A stretch of DNA of 64,000 nucleotides from Littorina saxatilis. Lineage: Eukaryota > Mollusca > Gastropoda > Littorinimorpha > Littorinidae. The position numbers and the translations under genes are program-made. The notes beneath the pieces were generated by a model that was not told the origin of the DNA, did not search any database, and saw only the letters and a list, made by a program, of their open reading frames with translations. This document shows positions 23,501 to 37,000 of the stretch, one piece after another. Where the stretch lies: positions 25,063,297 through 25,127,296 of the forward strand of contig NC_090248.1 of assembly GCF_037325665.1 (NCBI RefSeq), given 5' to 3'. Numbering within the stretch: position 1 is the first letter of the stretch; every line of letters starts with the position of its first letter.

Positions 23501-26500
23501 CACACACGCCAAGGCATGTGTAGTCACACTCATACACCGCGACAGCTAACGCGCGCACGTACAAGGGAAAAACAGACCCGCACGCCGATTTCAAACACGG
23601 AAATAAACAAAGAAACAGGCACATGAAACAGCAACCCGCCCCCAGCCGGCCCACAGCGCGCTACGATGGCAAGTGACCCCTCTCCTCAATGTGGCAGATA
23701 CTGAACAGGCTAGGGGTTGAAGTATTGCCGGAAGAGGTGTGTTTTTAGAGAGGACTTGAAGGAAAGGAGAGAGGTAGAAAGGCGGACAGACATGGGCAGA
23801 GAGTTCCAAATAGAGGGAGCTGTGTAGATAAAGGCGCGCTTGCCGAAAGCGTTCAGTTTGATGCGTGGGACAACAAGGTGCCCTGCGTCAGCGGATCTGA
23901 GGTTGCGTGTGGGGACGTGTGGCTTTAAGAGCGTAGACAGGTAAGAAGGGGCAGAGTCTTGAAGGCTACGGTAACACAGGGTAGCTATTTTATATGTTAT
24001 GCGTGCTTTGATTGGTAGCCAGTGAAGGGTCATGAGGAGAGGGGTGACATGGTCGCGCTTGCGCTTGCGCAGCACAAGACGTGCTGCATTGTTCATGATG
24101 TGCTGTAGGCGGTCTAGCTTGGCGTCTGGGAGGCCGGCTAGGAGCGAGTTGCAGTAATCCAGTCTCGATAATTGGGGTGTGCACGTTAAAGATCCCACGA
24201 TTGACAAAAGGGTCTTTCCTGGCAAAATTGTATAGGCATAGATAAAAATGTCCACCAAAATACCCGTGTGACTTGGAATAATAGGCCGTGAAAAGTAGGA
24301 TATGCGCCGAAATGGCTGCGATCTGCTGGCCGATGTGAATGCGTGATGTATTGTGCAAAAAAATTCCATCTCACACGGCATAAATAAATCCCTGCGCCTT
24401 GAATATGTGCGCGATATAAATTGCATAAAATATATAAAAAAATTAAAAAAATTAAAAAAATAAATCCCTGCGCTTAGAACTGTACCCACGGAATACGCGC
24501 GATATAAGCCTCATATTGATTGATTGATTGAATATTTGTCTTTCTTTTTCCCAGATGATATCATCCGTCGTCGCCTGTTGATAGACGGCGAAGGAGGGAA
24601 TGATGACAAGCGCCTGAACAATCTTTTGAAGACATTCATTCGCTGGTACAGTTCTCCTGACGATGAAGACAGGTACTAAATACGGTCAATCTATGGTTTA
24701 GTCTTCTCTGTCATAAGGTAAATATCTTCATAGCATCTTATGGACGGCGATCAGGAGTTTCTGGTTCACCATGTACCTTTGATTAAATGTTCACACACCT
24801 CAGGGTACTAAACGGATGTGTGTTCAGAAGCTCAACTTTTCCCAACCAATTGAGATGGTAAGAATCTGTTTTGTTGCACCTGGAGAAGCATTCTTTCATC
24901 AACCTTGTGTTGTCATTTTGTAAACATAAAAAAAATTAAGCATGCCCTTATTTTCTGATGTGCTTTAAGTAGAGGTTACATGCCGAGTCTCAGTGATTAT
25001 CAAAAATAATGGTCGAAGTTAGCGGATCATGAAAAATGCGAGCTTCAGCGAGCTTTTTCATGACCGCGAACTGAGACCATTATTTTTAATAATCACTGAG
25101 ACGAGGTATGTAACCTCTTTATTCCTCCTTTCTTCAGTTATTCAAAGAAAAGAGGAGTTTTTGTGCGAAAGTTTGATCGAATCCAAATCACTCAACCAGT
25201 CTACCTGCGCTGGCGATTGAATAATGCGCGGTTGTATAGTTCAGGGAAAATCAATCAATTCTGTTAACACTTCTTGTCAGTTTCCCTGTTTTGGACTAAA
25301 ATCAAGTACACAGTTATGTTGTTATTCTGCTGTGCCGGTAAAGGCAGATAGTGTGTGTTCTGGTCATGTTTTGGTATCGCTTAGGAAATGTTCTTTCTTC
25401 GAATGGGACAAGCAGACGAACTTTTGCACCCGTGTTCCAACATTAAAAACTGTATGAAGTTCCGTTTTCTGGGGCAAAATAGTGTATGAAATCGCTGTAT
25501 GTTCTTTAAATTGATGCGATGTGTGCATTTGGTTGCGTGTGATCTGTTTATAAAATGAAATATTGTCGAAAACTAACCGTCGGATTGCAGTCTCTTGTCC
25601 AAGCAACTCAGTTCAGAAAATTTGGAAGGGGAACTACTCTTGTCGTACGAGAGTTACTTGCCTTGGGAGTTTGCGTGCACTCACAAGAGATCTAAAGCGA
25701 GTTTCTCTGCACTGATCGTTAGATTTGGATTTAGAAAACAACCAAACTCATAGATTTTATATGGAGATTAATGTGTTCAAGCCTGTAGTTGCCAGTTTAA
25801 ATGCAGTATGTTTGTATTGTTTGGTCTAGAGATGTATATTTCGTACATTGGAGCGTTCGGAACTTTTCAATCGCTAAAGTAGTTCCCTCAAAGTCTAACT
25901 CATCAACCTGTGAGCTATCGAGGATTCGGGCCCGTTGTTGGGTAAGTGATTTTGGTTGTTGGGTAAGTTACCGAAAAATAACTAGCCCTACACCTTTACA
26001 GAGAGAAAGAAGCAGAGGGGGGAATAACATATATTATCTGTTCAAACGCTTTATCTCTAGCAGGGTTTAGCCTGGGAGAAAAAGGCAAAGGGACATTTGT
26101 CCCACTCAACCAAATTCCGATGGGACATAGTCGAAGGCAAGAAGCGCCAAAGCGGCCTGTACGCGTTTTGACAAAAGATGCAAAAGGGTGCAATATGGTG
26201 CCATCTGAGAATTAGCCGCTATATCGTGTTATCTCTGTATGTGTGTGTGTGTGTGTGTGTTTAATCCGATGTAAAGTGTATATTTGGTGGCGCAGTGGCA
26301 CCTAATCTCAATGCGCCCTTTGACGCACTGAAGGGAATTGTGATGGGACATTTTCAGATTTAATGCGCCAATGGTGCAGGGCGCACTAGTAAATGAAACC
26401 CTGCTCTAGTGGGACCTGTTTTAATGCCTTCGGTTTTGGCGTCTTAAATGTGAGACTGGTCATGTAGGAGCTTCATCTGAAATTTGGGATATGATGTAGT

Positions 26501-29500
26501 TTGTGTGCCAGTGTGGTTGTTATCTGGAGATTTGAGACAAAAGCACCATGTACCAGAGGTTGTAGCAGGCGTAAGGGATATAAAATTAAAAGTTTTGAGC
26601 AACATGTTTAACAAAAAAGAGTAAAAAGGAGAATTAAGGTGATGTGATATGAATGCATCAAAATACTTATTTTTTTATTTTTTAAATTTTTTGCTGACCA
26701 CTTTTATGTGTGTGATTTTTTAAAGTCAAGAAATTACTCTCAACTTTTGTTGTTGCGTTATTTTCAGTGAGATTTTTGGACACATTTTTACCTTAGACAC
26801 TGGACACTGTATTTATTATGTATGACTTTACAAGTTATCTCCCTTGATTTTATGGAAAATGGAATTGTTGTAGGGAGTTGCTGTTCATGTTTTCAGTTTC
26901 CAGGTCAGAGTGAGATCATGTTTGGGTCAAAACCAGAAAATTATCATGTGTTTTTCTCTTTCACAGGACAAGGCCCAGTTACCTCCAACTGTTTAATCTC
27001 ATCTGAGCATGAACTCTTATTGTTTGTTTGTTTGTAGAACTTGAAGCTACAGCTTTGAAAGTTCACATCCTTCCAGGGTTTTACAACTTGATCATAACCT
27101 TTGTAAGTTTTTATTTCAATGTTTTGTTCACAGCCAGAATACATACCAGCGAATGCTGTCCATGCTTGGCCAATGTGAATTTACCATGGAGAAATCTGTG
27201 CAAGTTCATGCCATGAACCTTCATGAGCAGGAAAATTATGAGAAACTCACCAAAGACATAGGTATGTAACCCTTGTGAAAGTATGAGAAACTTGCCAATA
27301 TTTCCTCTCTTGTTTGATGAACGAAGTGCTTCCCATCATGAATTGAACTTCCAGTGTCTATGAGTCATTGAAAATGTGTGTGGGTGAGAGAAGTGAAGAA
27401 AGAATGAAAGAGAGATGGTCATAACGTTTATTTTAAAAGGGGGAGGGTTAAAAGCAAAGAGTGTTTCCCTACAAAGGCTACGCCTTTTTCTTTACCTGTT
27501 CTTAGAGAAAGCAAAAGTGTGTGTGTGAGAGGGAGCATGTGTGGATGACAGAGAGAATGAGAAAAGAGCAATCGAAAGTGAAAATTATATGTGTTTTTGT
27601 ATGTGTTTGTACATTTGTCTCTGTTTTAGAGTGTGTCAGAGAAAGAAACAAAGAAGATGTCCGTGAAATGAACAAATCTTTATTTTTTTTCTCGAAAGTT
27701 CCTCTTCACTCTCTCCATGTGCTTTTGTGAATTACTGAATATGTACAGCTTCCCTGAGCTAAATGTTCTGTGTCTGCTCTTACAGAAAATAAGATCCAGG
27801 GAGCTACAGAGAAGATCGCTGAGTGCAAAGTGGAGCTACAAGAGGCAAAGCGCATCAGGAAAAATAGACAAGGTATTTTCTTGCTTTTGTAAAAGATTTC
27901 TGCAAACATCTGGACACTACTGAAAGTGAAATCTTAGTGTGTGAAAATGTTATTTAAGATTTGAACATTTGCTCAATACAGCTAAGTTAATTTATTTTGA
28001 CATAAAGGTAATACAGCAGTCCCTCTCATGAACGGACACCCTTGGGCCATAGCAAAACTGTCCGTACATTGCAGGTGTCCGGTCACGGGAGGGGTGACCA
28101 CACCACCCCCTCCCCCATACACTCACACAGAGACACACAAACAACAGGATTGAGTCTATGCTAATCACTTCTTGTGGCTACTAAACAATAACAATAAACT
28201 CCTAATACTTCTTTAAACGTTCTGTAAAAATGATTTGTATGAAAAGTGTTGAAAAGAAGAGATAAAATAAATCCTCAAGGCAGTGAACACACTCACCATG
28301 CTCTGACATGTACGAAAGCAGCCACACAAACACAGCACAGAGGAGCGTGTGCAGATGCTTTGCAAGAATAAGCTTGAAAACCAGTTTGAATAAATAGCAG
28401 CAGATAGAGCTGCATGTCATAATCAAGTAATTTATTTGTTTCTTGTCTGGCTTTATTGACTGCATGCCGATCATGTGGCATGGCAGTGACTTTTCACTCT
28501 TCAGTCGGAAATACACTGTACATAACACAGCTCCCACTCTCCCTCACTAATGCCTACCCCAAGCCGTGACAACTGATGCTTGGAAATTGTGTGGAAGAGT
28601 ACACCTCTCTATTTCTCTCCAATGCTCTTCCTGCTGACATGCGGTGACACCGGACACCCCACAGAGTTTAGCCAGCTAACCCTCCACCCCCCCCCCTTTC
28701 TCTCTCTCACTCCCTCCAGCCATGTACTGTTGGGGGCTGTGGGCAGAGAGACCAGCTGCACTGTTCACTCAGAGCAAAACCAGTTGACTGTGTCGTAACT
28801 TTTGACAAAGCAAGACAACTGAAGGGTTCATAGATTAGGCAACCGACTCACTGGTCAAGGCTGAGGGGAAACAAGAGTATCTTGTCAATGAAAGAGGTTA
28901 CACACAGACACACGATGGGTACACGTGCACTCAAGTTATCAGTGACTGTCATCACACCATTGCGGCTGTGATCTTTGTACCAAGAGCCGGACTGCTCTGT
29001 TATCGATTTTGTTGTGGTGAAAATTTGACGATGGTCTGTCCGTACATTGGAGGTATGACCTGCTGTTGGGACCGAAAATGAGTGTCCGCGTCCACGTTTT
29101 GCAGGTGTCCGTTTAAGGGGGGGCAAATATAGAAGGAAAACACTCCGTGCCGAGCAAATGTGTCCGTACATGTCAGGTGTCCGCTCACGCCGGGGGCCGT
29201 ACATTGCAGGGACTGCTGTAAACATCTTCTTTTCTTTTTTTAATATACCCGATTGTCATAGTTTATTTTTCTTCTCTTTATTTCTATAAGTTTTTGTTCG
29301 CACATAGAAATATTGCTTTTGGTCTTAAAATCTTGTATTAACTCTGGTATTTTAAACTCTAAAGTTTAGGTGTGCGTGTGAAGGTGGTGTGATAAGGTTT
29401 TGACATCATAAATAAAGTAATTTACTGAGATATTTTGGACATCTGGGCCAATGTGCATGAGAAAGTTCCCAATAGGGTGAGAACCAACCACTTAATTGGA

Positions 29501-31845
29501 CCGGTGAAAATTGAGACTTGTAATTTCAACCAATCTGACCCCGCGGCTGGTCCTTATTCCTTTGAGTACTTGTTTGCGCACCCCAGCCCTGTTCATAGTA
29601 AACCTGTTAAAAAAACAATTAAAAAATGTTGAGTGTGCTAACCTTCATTCCTTCAGCCTAGAGCTGGTAAGCTACCATGCATGTGCTTGTGCTCAAGTAT
29701 GGTTTGACTGCATGGTTAGTCATTTTAACATTTTGACTGAACAGTGTATTCATTTTGGTGTCACCATTTTTTTTTCTTCAGAATATGATGCCCTAGCCAA
29801 AGTCATACAGCAGCATCCTGACAGACAAGAAACTACACGGTAAGCTTTTTAACCTGTATCCCAGCCTTTTAAGGGTTCTTCTGCGTTCCTGAGCTTTTTA
29901 CTATGAGGGTCACCTTTTTACTATGAGAGTTCTGTGTGCCACACCAATTCTTTTGCAGCCACATGAGTGGCATGAAGTAGCCTTCCATGGCGAGAGTGCT
30001 AGGTATCTGTGTGTTTGAAAGTTGTTAAGTTTACATGAGCACTCCTAATCACACAATACTATGAGTATAAATAAACCGGTTTTATCACAAATCAAAGTCA
30101 ATTTACCTCAACTTGGGCAACCCTCATTCACCGTGCATGCTTAATCTCTCGCATCCTTCCTATCTCAGAATTTACAAAAACATCAGGTAAGCATGACCAT
30201 TTTCAAAAAATGTGGCTAGATAGTCGACCTAGGCAAAAACATCTTTCATAGGTGCTTGCAATTGTAATTATAATATTCACTCCATTTACATCAAATATTA
30301 ATCCCTAAATCGTAATCATGTTCGTAACACAAGTCCCTAGTCTTTCACTGAAACTTGGGGATCTTTTACAAGTGCATCAGTCTTTGTGCATGCATTTGAG
30401 GATGGTACTGTTCTGTCTGCTCAGAGTTTGACCAGACCATAGGAATTTAACATCCTCTCAGACAAATTGGCCTATATTGGAACAGGTATTGGTAATATGC
30501 TGAGAATATGATGTGATATTTGACTCCAAGAAGTCCACTGCGGCAGTGTTTTTTAACATGCCGGCATTAGACATCTATATCTCAGCATGCTAGGACTAGC
30601 TCTCGAAAATAGACAGGGGAAATCCTCCAGGGAGTTTGTTCAAACCGAGACACAAAGCGCCAACAGCAGTAATGAGCCTTTTATGCTTACTTGTCCTGTT
30701 ATGCTTACGTTTCTTAACCCTTTCGCTGCCAATCAAAACTTGCGTATGTGCATTCCTGACTGCCAGGGAATATTGGAGTTCGGGGTGTAATAATTCACAA
30801 AAAATTCTAGCTCCAAACTGGCAGTAGGTAGGTAAGTAAAACCTATGTTATTTTTAAAGGAAATTGAACCAAGAATCTGTTTTTAGTGTCTAAACATGGA
30901 AATAATAATTAGTTTGGCTTATAATGATGTTTAAATATGAACTTTTGAAAAATCAGTCCGGCGCATCTTCCGGTGCCTGTGGATCAAACACAGGTGGCTG
31001 TTTTGCTTGCTCCAAGAAAGGATTATAATCACTGTCATCTACCTGTTTCCAATTAATCGTCCGAAAGAAGATCTCCCCCTTCCCCTGTTAGTATCCATAA
31101 TCATTTGCACCGCCTGTAGCGTCAGTCCGGCTTTGTTTTTCCCTACTAGGGCCCGGTCGACTGTCACCGTTAGCCATTTTGACGAGTCAAGATTTCTCTC
31201 CCCTACCCTGTCGCCAAGGCCGAAAATAGCCTTCAGACGCAAAACCGCGTCACCATTTATGTTTATTCATGAGAATGAGGTATCCTTCCAAACCATTGGC
31301 TGCTATTTGTGTGTCAGCAGTGACGTAGCATTTCTGGAAAATTCCTGAACGGAGAAGACGGGTAAACCCGTCCTAAGGCGCTGCGGCTGCACAAGCGCAT
31401 GACGGGTATACCCGTCCTAAGGCAGTCAAGGGGTTAATCTGCTTATACTATGTTATGTTACAGTCAGCTGCAGAGTCTGGACAAAGAACTGAAATCATTT
31501 GCTGACACAAAGGAGAGGCTGGAAGAAAAGGTAAGTAACATAATACACTCCCGCCCAGTGTGTGTAACAAACCTTTTCTCTTCTTTTAATTAAGTTTGGT
31601 GTCATTATAAAGTACGTACTACATGTATGTGCCCATGGACTGCTCTGAAAGCGGTAATTTTGTTATGTTGGTCGAAGACATAAGGTTGACATCTTCAGAT
31701 GTTTTTGTTTGTCATTTTATTTGTATTGCTGTGTTCGATTTTCATTCTTGCTCTCAAAGGTAAAACACACATGCCCGTACACATACACTCACACATACAT
31801 GCATACACTCACACACGCACGCATGCACACAGACACAGACACACA

Positions 31846-31928
<83 letters not shown>

Positions 31929-32573
31929 TGAAGTAGATGTACAATAATGACTGCAAACAATACCTTTCTTTTTTCTCACAAATCCTTCACTCTTACATTC
32001 TGAGAGTCTGTTATGCAAAGACTTTGGTCTTGAATGAGATTGTTTTGCTTGAAAACTGATACATGATGTATTTGAACATTAGACAGTAAAACTCCGGTTT
32101 AAGACCTCTCAAAATCTGAGGGGTGGGTTGGGGGTGCCTACTGCAGTAGTTTAGTGTATATTTTTCATCTGTAAGCATGTTTCAGTAGTTTTGTCTAATT
32201 GTTTTTCAGCTTGAGCTGCGACGTAAACAGTTTCTGGTGCTCATCACATCCATTCATGAACTTCAGCGTATACTGGAAGGTACTTATCTGTTTATTTGTC
32301 TTCCATGGCTCTACCCTTTTTTTGTCCTTTATTTAATTACTTTTGTTGGTGAGTGTATATCTATCTTCTTTTTTCTCTCAAATCAGACTCACTTAGATGT
32401 TACATTTTTTCATTTTTTTTACTGTCTTTTTTTTTTTCCTCCCTACTTTTTCTTTTTTTTAACTCAGACTCTCTTTGGTCTTACGTTTATTCACATTTTG
32501 CTGTCCTTTTTACATTTAGTGAAGTTTTGACTAAATGTTTTGACATAGAGGGGGAATCGAGACGAGGGTCGTG

Positions 32574-32605
<32 letters not shown>

Positions 32606-33935
32606 CTGTCTGTCTGTGCGTGTGTGTGTGTAGAGCGATTCAGACCAAACTACTGGACCGATCTTTATGAAATTTTACATGAGAGTTCCTGGGAATGATA
32701 TCCCCGGACGTTTTTTTCTTTTTTTCGATAAATACCTTTGATGACGTCATATCCGGCTTTTTGTAAAAGTTGAGGCGGCACTGTCACACCCTCATTTTTC
32801 AATCAAATTGATTGAAATTTTGGCCAAGCAATCTTCGACAAAGGCCGGACTTTGGTATTGCATTTCAGCTTGGTGGCTTAAAAATTAATTAATGACTTTG
32901 GTCTTTAAAAATCTGAAAATTGTAAAAAAAATATTTTTGTTATAAAACAATCCAAATTCACGTTCATCTTATTCTTCATCATTTTCTGATTCCAAAAACA
33001 TATAAATATGTTATATTTGGATTAAAAACAAGCTCTGAAAATTAAAAATATAAAAATTATGATCAAAATTAAATTTTCGAAATCAATTTAAAAACACTTT
33101 CATCTTATTCCTTGTCGGTTCCTGATTCCAAAAACATATATATATGATATGTTTGGATTAAAAACACGCTCAGAAAGTTAAAACGAAGAGAGGTACAGAA
33201 AAGCGTGCTATCCTTCTCAGCGCAACTACTACCCCGCTCTTCTTGTCAATTTCACTGCCTTTGCCACAAGCGGTGGACTGACGATGCTACGAGTATACTG
33301 TCTTGCTGAAAAATTGCATTGCTTTCAGTTTCATTCTGTGAGTTCGACAGCTTGACTAAATGCATTTTCGCCTTACGCGACTTGTTTCTTCTCCATTGTG
33401 TCTTTTATATCTGGTCTTCTGGCCGATGTGAATGCGTGATGTATTGTGTAAAAAAATTCCATCTCACACGGCATAAATAAATCCCTGCGATATAAATTGC
33501 ATAAAATAAAAAAAATAAGAAATAAAAATAAATCCCTGCGCTTAGAACTGTACCCACGGAATACGCGCGATATAAGCCTCATATTGATTGATTGATATCT
33601 GTGGTGTTATGTTTATTCACCCTAGAGGAAAGGTTTTCTTCTTTTAATTGTTCATGGTCATGCTTTAACTAAAACTGACATCATTATTTTGTTCCTGGGT
33701 CACATTATAGTTAGGCACCAAAAAAAAAAATAGTCTGTTTACGGTATCCCAACCGACCCTATTTTTTCGCGCGACCCTAGATTTTTTTGAACATTTGGGG
33801 AAAAAAAGATAAATAAAAAAATAAATTAAAAAAAAAAAGTCTTTGTTTTTTGGCAAAATAACTTAAAACAAGAGGCGAAGCCTTCAAGGCTCACGTAAGA
33901 AATCGACAAACAGTAACACAAACTCAATCACTCCG

Positions 33936-34004
<69 letters not shown>

Positions 34005-37000
34005 GCATAGGTGACACTGTGCAAGAAAGCGAGACACTTGATCTAGATCTGTCTGTCTGCATGTGTAGCCTACTTACAGGGACACGACTGCCAACTAGTC
34101 TCGGCCCGCTCAAAATAACAATGACCGAGACTTTCAGTAATTCCTTCGCGTGACGTCTAACCCTCTTATGCCATAATGTGACGTCTTCAAATGTTAAAGT
34201 TTCTATCACACACACACACACGCACAGACAGACAGAGTTTACCATCGCATAGGCTACACTTACGTGAGCCAAATATGGTTTTTTGAAAGAAAAAAAATAA
34301 AGAAAAAAAATCCCGACCTACCGACCCAATTTTTTTTGCCTATGTTTTCGTAAACAGACTTTTTTTTTTTTTTTTGGGGGGGGGGGGGGGCCTTAGCTGC
34401 AGTAATTGGCACAAAATTCAGCAGTACATATAAAGGGGACATCTTTGTACAATCAGACCTGGGAACCCATACGATTTCGCCGTATTCTGTACGCATGATT
34501 GTCGAGAATACGATCAGTACCATCAGTGAGAAAAAAATACGACGAGAAAAATTCCTAGACTACTTTTATTCACAAGCCCATCTTGAAGCCGATCCAGTAT
34601 TTTAACACATGATTACAGTTTTTGTCAGTAAAAATTGAAAAAAGGATTTGTTTTAAATGTACATGTATAGGTAAACTTAATTAACGATGTGGCGGACGCG
34701 TGTGAAGCATGTTTGAATCATGGATGTTCAAATGTTGTGTGGAGTACGCTCATTTTTCTGAAAATACACCAAGTTTGTTTGAGAATACTCTAAGTGCAAA
34801 ACAGGGGTTCCCAGGTCTGTACAATGAAACCCCACCTTTAAGAGCTCTCAAACTAGAAAATCAGGTCTTTAAAGCATAAACTTACATATGTTTTGAACAA
34901 AAGATCCAAAAATAAAGGGTCTTAAAAGTGTGTGTGTGTGGGGGGGGTTAAACCAAGGGTCTTGAAAGTGTGTGTGTGTGTGGGGGGGTTTAAACCAAGG
35001 GTCTTGAAAGTGTGTGTGTGTGTGGGGGGGTTAAACTAAGGGTCTTAAAAGTGTGTGTGTGTGTGGGGGGGGGTTAAACCAAGGGTCTTGAAAGTGTGGG
35101 GGGGTTTAAACCAAGGGTCTTAAAAGTGTGTGTGGGGGGGTTAAACCAAGGGTCTTGAAAGTGTGTGTGTGTGAGGGGGTTAAACCAAGGGTCTTGAAAG
35201 TGTGTGTGTGTGTGTGGGGGTTAAACCAAGGGTCTTGAAAGTGTGTGTGTGGGGGGGGGTTAAACCAAGGGTCTTGAAAGTGTGTGTGTGGGGGGGTTAA
35301 ACCAAGGGTCTTGAAAGTGTGTGTGTGTGGGGGGGGGGGTTAAACCAAGGGTCTTGAAAGTGTGTGTGTGGGGGGGGGGTTAAACCAAGGGTCTTGAAAG
35401 TGTGTGTGTGTGGGGGGGGTTAAACCAAGGGTCTTGAAAGTGTGTGTGTGTGGGGGGGTTAAACCAAGGGTCTTGAAAGTGTGTGTGTGGGGGGGGGGTT
35501 TAAACCAAGGGTCTTGAAAGTGTGTGTGTGTGGGGGGGGGGTTAAACCAAGGGTCTTGAAAGTGTGTGTGTGTGGGGGGTTAAACCACGGGTCTTAAAAG
35601 TGTGTGTGTGGGGGGGGGGTTAAACCAAGGGTCTTAAAAGTGTGTGTGTGGGGGGGGGTTGTTAAACCAAGGGTCTTAAAAGTGTGTGTGTGGGGGGGGT
35701 TAAACCAAGGGTCTTGAAAGTGTGTGTGTGTGGGGGGGGGTTAAACCAAGGGTCTTGAAAGTGTGTGTGTGTGGGGGGGTTAAACCAAGGGTCTTGAAAG
35801 TGTGTGTGTGTGGGGGGGGGTTAAACCAAGGGTCTTGAAGTGTGTGTGGGGGGGGGTTAAACCAAGGGTCTTAAAAGTGTGTGTGTGTGTGTGTGGGGGG
35901 GGGTTAAACCAAGGGTCTTGAAAGGGGATTTTCAGTGTACGCTTTCTGTTCATCACCACATGTATTCTGTTGGTCTGGGCAAAACAAAAAAAAAGTGTGG
36001 TTAAGGTAACATCAGGCATGAAAATTCTCCGTATTTTCCGTATTTTTGAAAAAAATAAACCGTATTTTTTTTTGATTTCCGTATTTTTCCTTTTTTTTTT
36101 TTTTTTTCTTTTTTTTTCTTCTAGTCATAGTTATAGTAAAATAGTTTTGGGGCCATGTTTGAATCCAATTTTAAGGCTCAGATAGCCCCAGATTGCACCA
36201 AATTGCACCCTTGTAAAAAAATTTTCCGGGGGAGCATGCCCCCGGACCCCCTTAGAAGTCTTGGCGCTTCGCGCCAGCGAAACTTGGCGCTACGCGCCTT
36301 CAAAACTTGGCGCTACGCGCCTTTGAATTTTTTTTTCAGTATTTTTTTTTTTTTCAGTTTTCATGCCTGTAACATAGCCAAAAAAAATAGGGTAGGAAGG
36401 TAGGCAATCACTTTTTTTTTAAACTTTTTTTTTTTAATGTGTACAAATTAAACCTACTTGATAGGGAAAGAAGTGTGCGACTCGAGCGCTTTCGCTTTCA
36501 TTGCGTTTTCTGCACTCGGTTTTGTTTTTGTTTTTTGTGTTGTTGTTGTTGTTGTTGACAAATGTAATAAAAAGTTATAGGGTCGGCCCCTAAAAATAGG
36601 GTAGGTCGGCTTACTGTAACCACACCTATTTTTTTTTAGGCCCTATCAATAAAAGTAACCTCTGTCATTAGAACAGGCATGGGAATTGTCCGCGAAATCG
36701 CGGATTTCCGCGAAAAGGAAATTACGTTTCATCGAAAATAAAAAGTTGTCCGCGGCAAAAAAAAAGGTAAATTAAATTATATGTATACTATTATCTCTCT
36801 ATCCATTATTTGCTTACACAAGAACTATCAAAATCTAAAATGCTAAAATTCGTTTTCCTTCCGGGGAGATTCGCCCCCCAACGAGGCGCTGCCCCTGTAC
36901 CCTGCCGGGGCCTAGGTGGCCCCTGGACCGTGGCCTATTTTCAGAGTTTTTTCTATTTTTGAATTCCCATGCCTGTTAGAAAGAGAGAACAACCTTTGAT

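Larger units (their letters stand above)
22919..24532 (+). repeat. family A SINE split by a LINE insertion
   Basis: 22919-22960 (TTCGGATGAGACGAAAAACC...TGTACACTA) and 24172-24532 (ATTGGGGTGTGCACGTTAAA...TTGATTGATTG) are adjacent segments of the same SINE as 18263-18661, now separated by ~1.2 kb of LINE. The copy is 5'-truncated. Confidence 0.88.

Noticed and set aside
31699-32018. Overlapping ORFs of poly-His/Thr or poly-Cys/Val over the CA tract
   Set aside because: Pure simple-sequence translation of a (CA)n microsatellite within THOC7 intron 6.
34918-35925. Possible CRISPR-like array of regular ~40-bp units
   Set aside because: Units are direct minisatellite repeats without unique spacers, in an animal intron.
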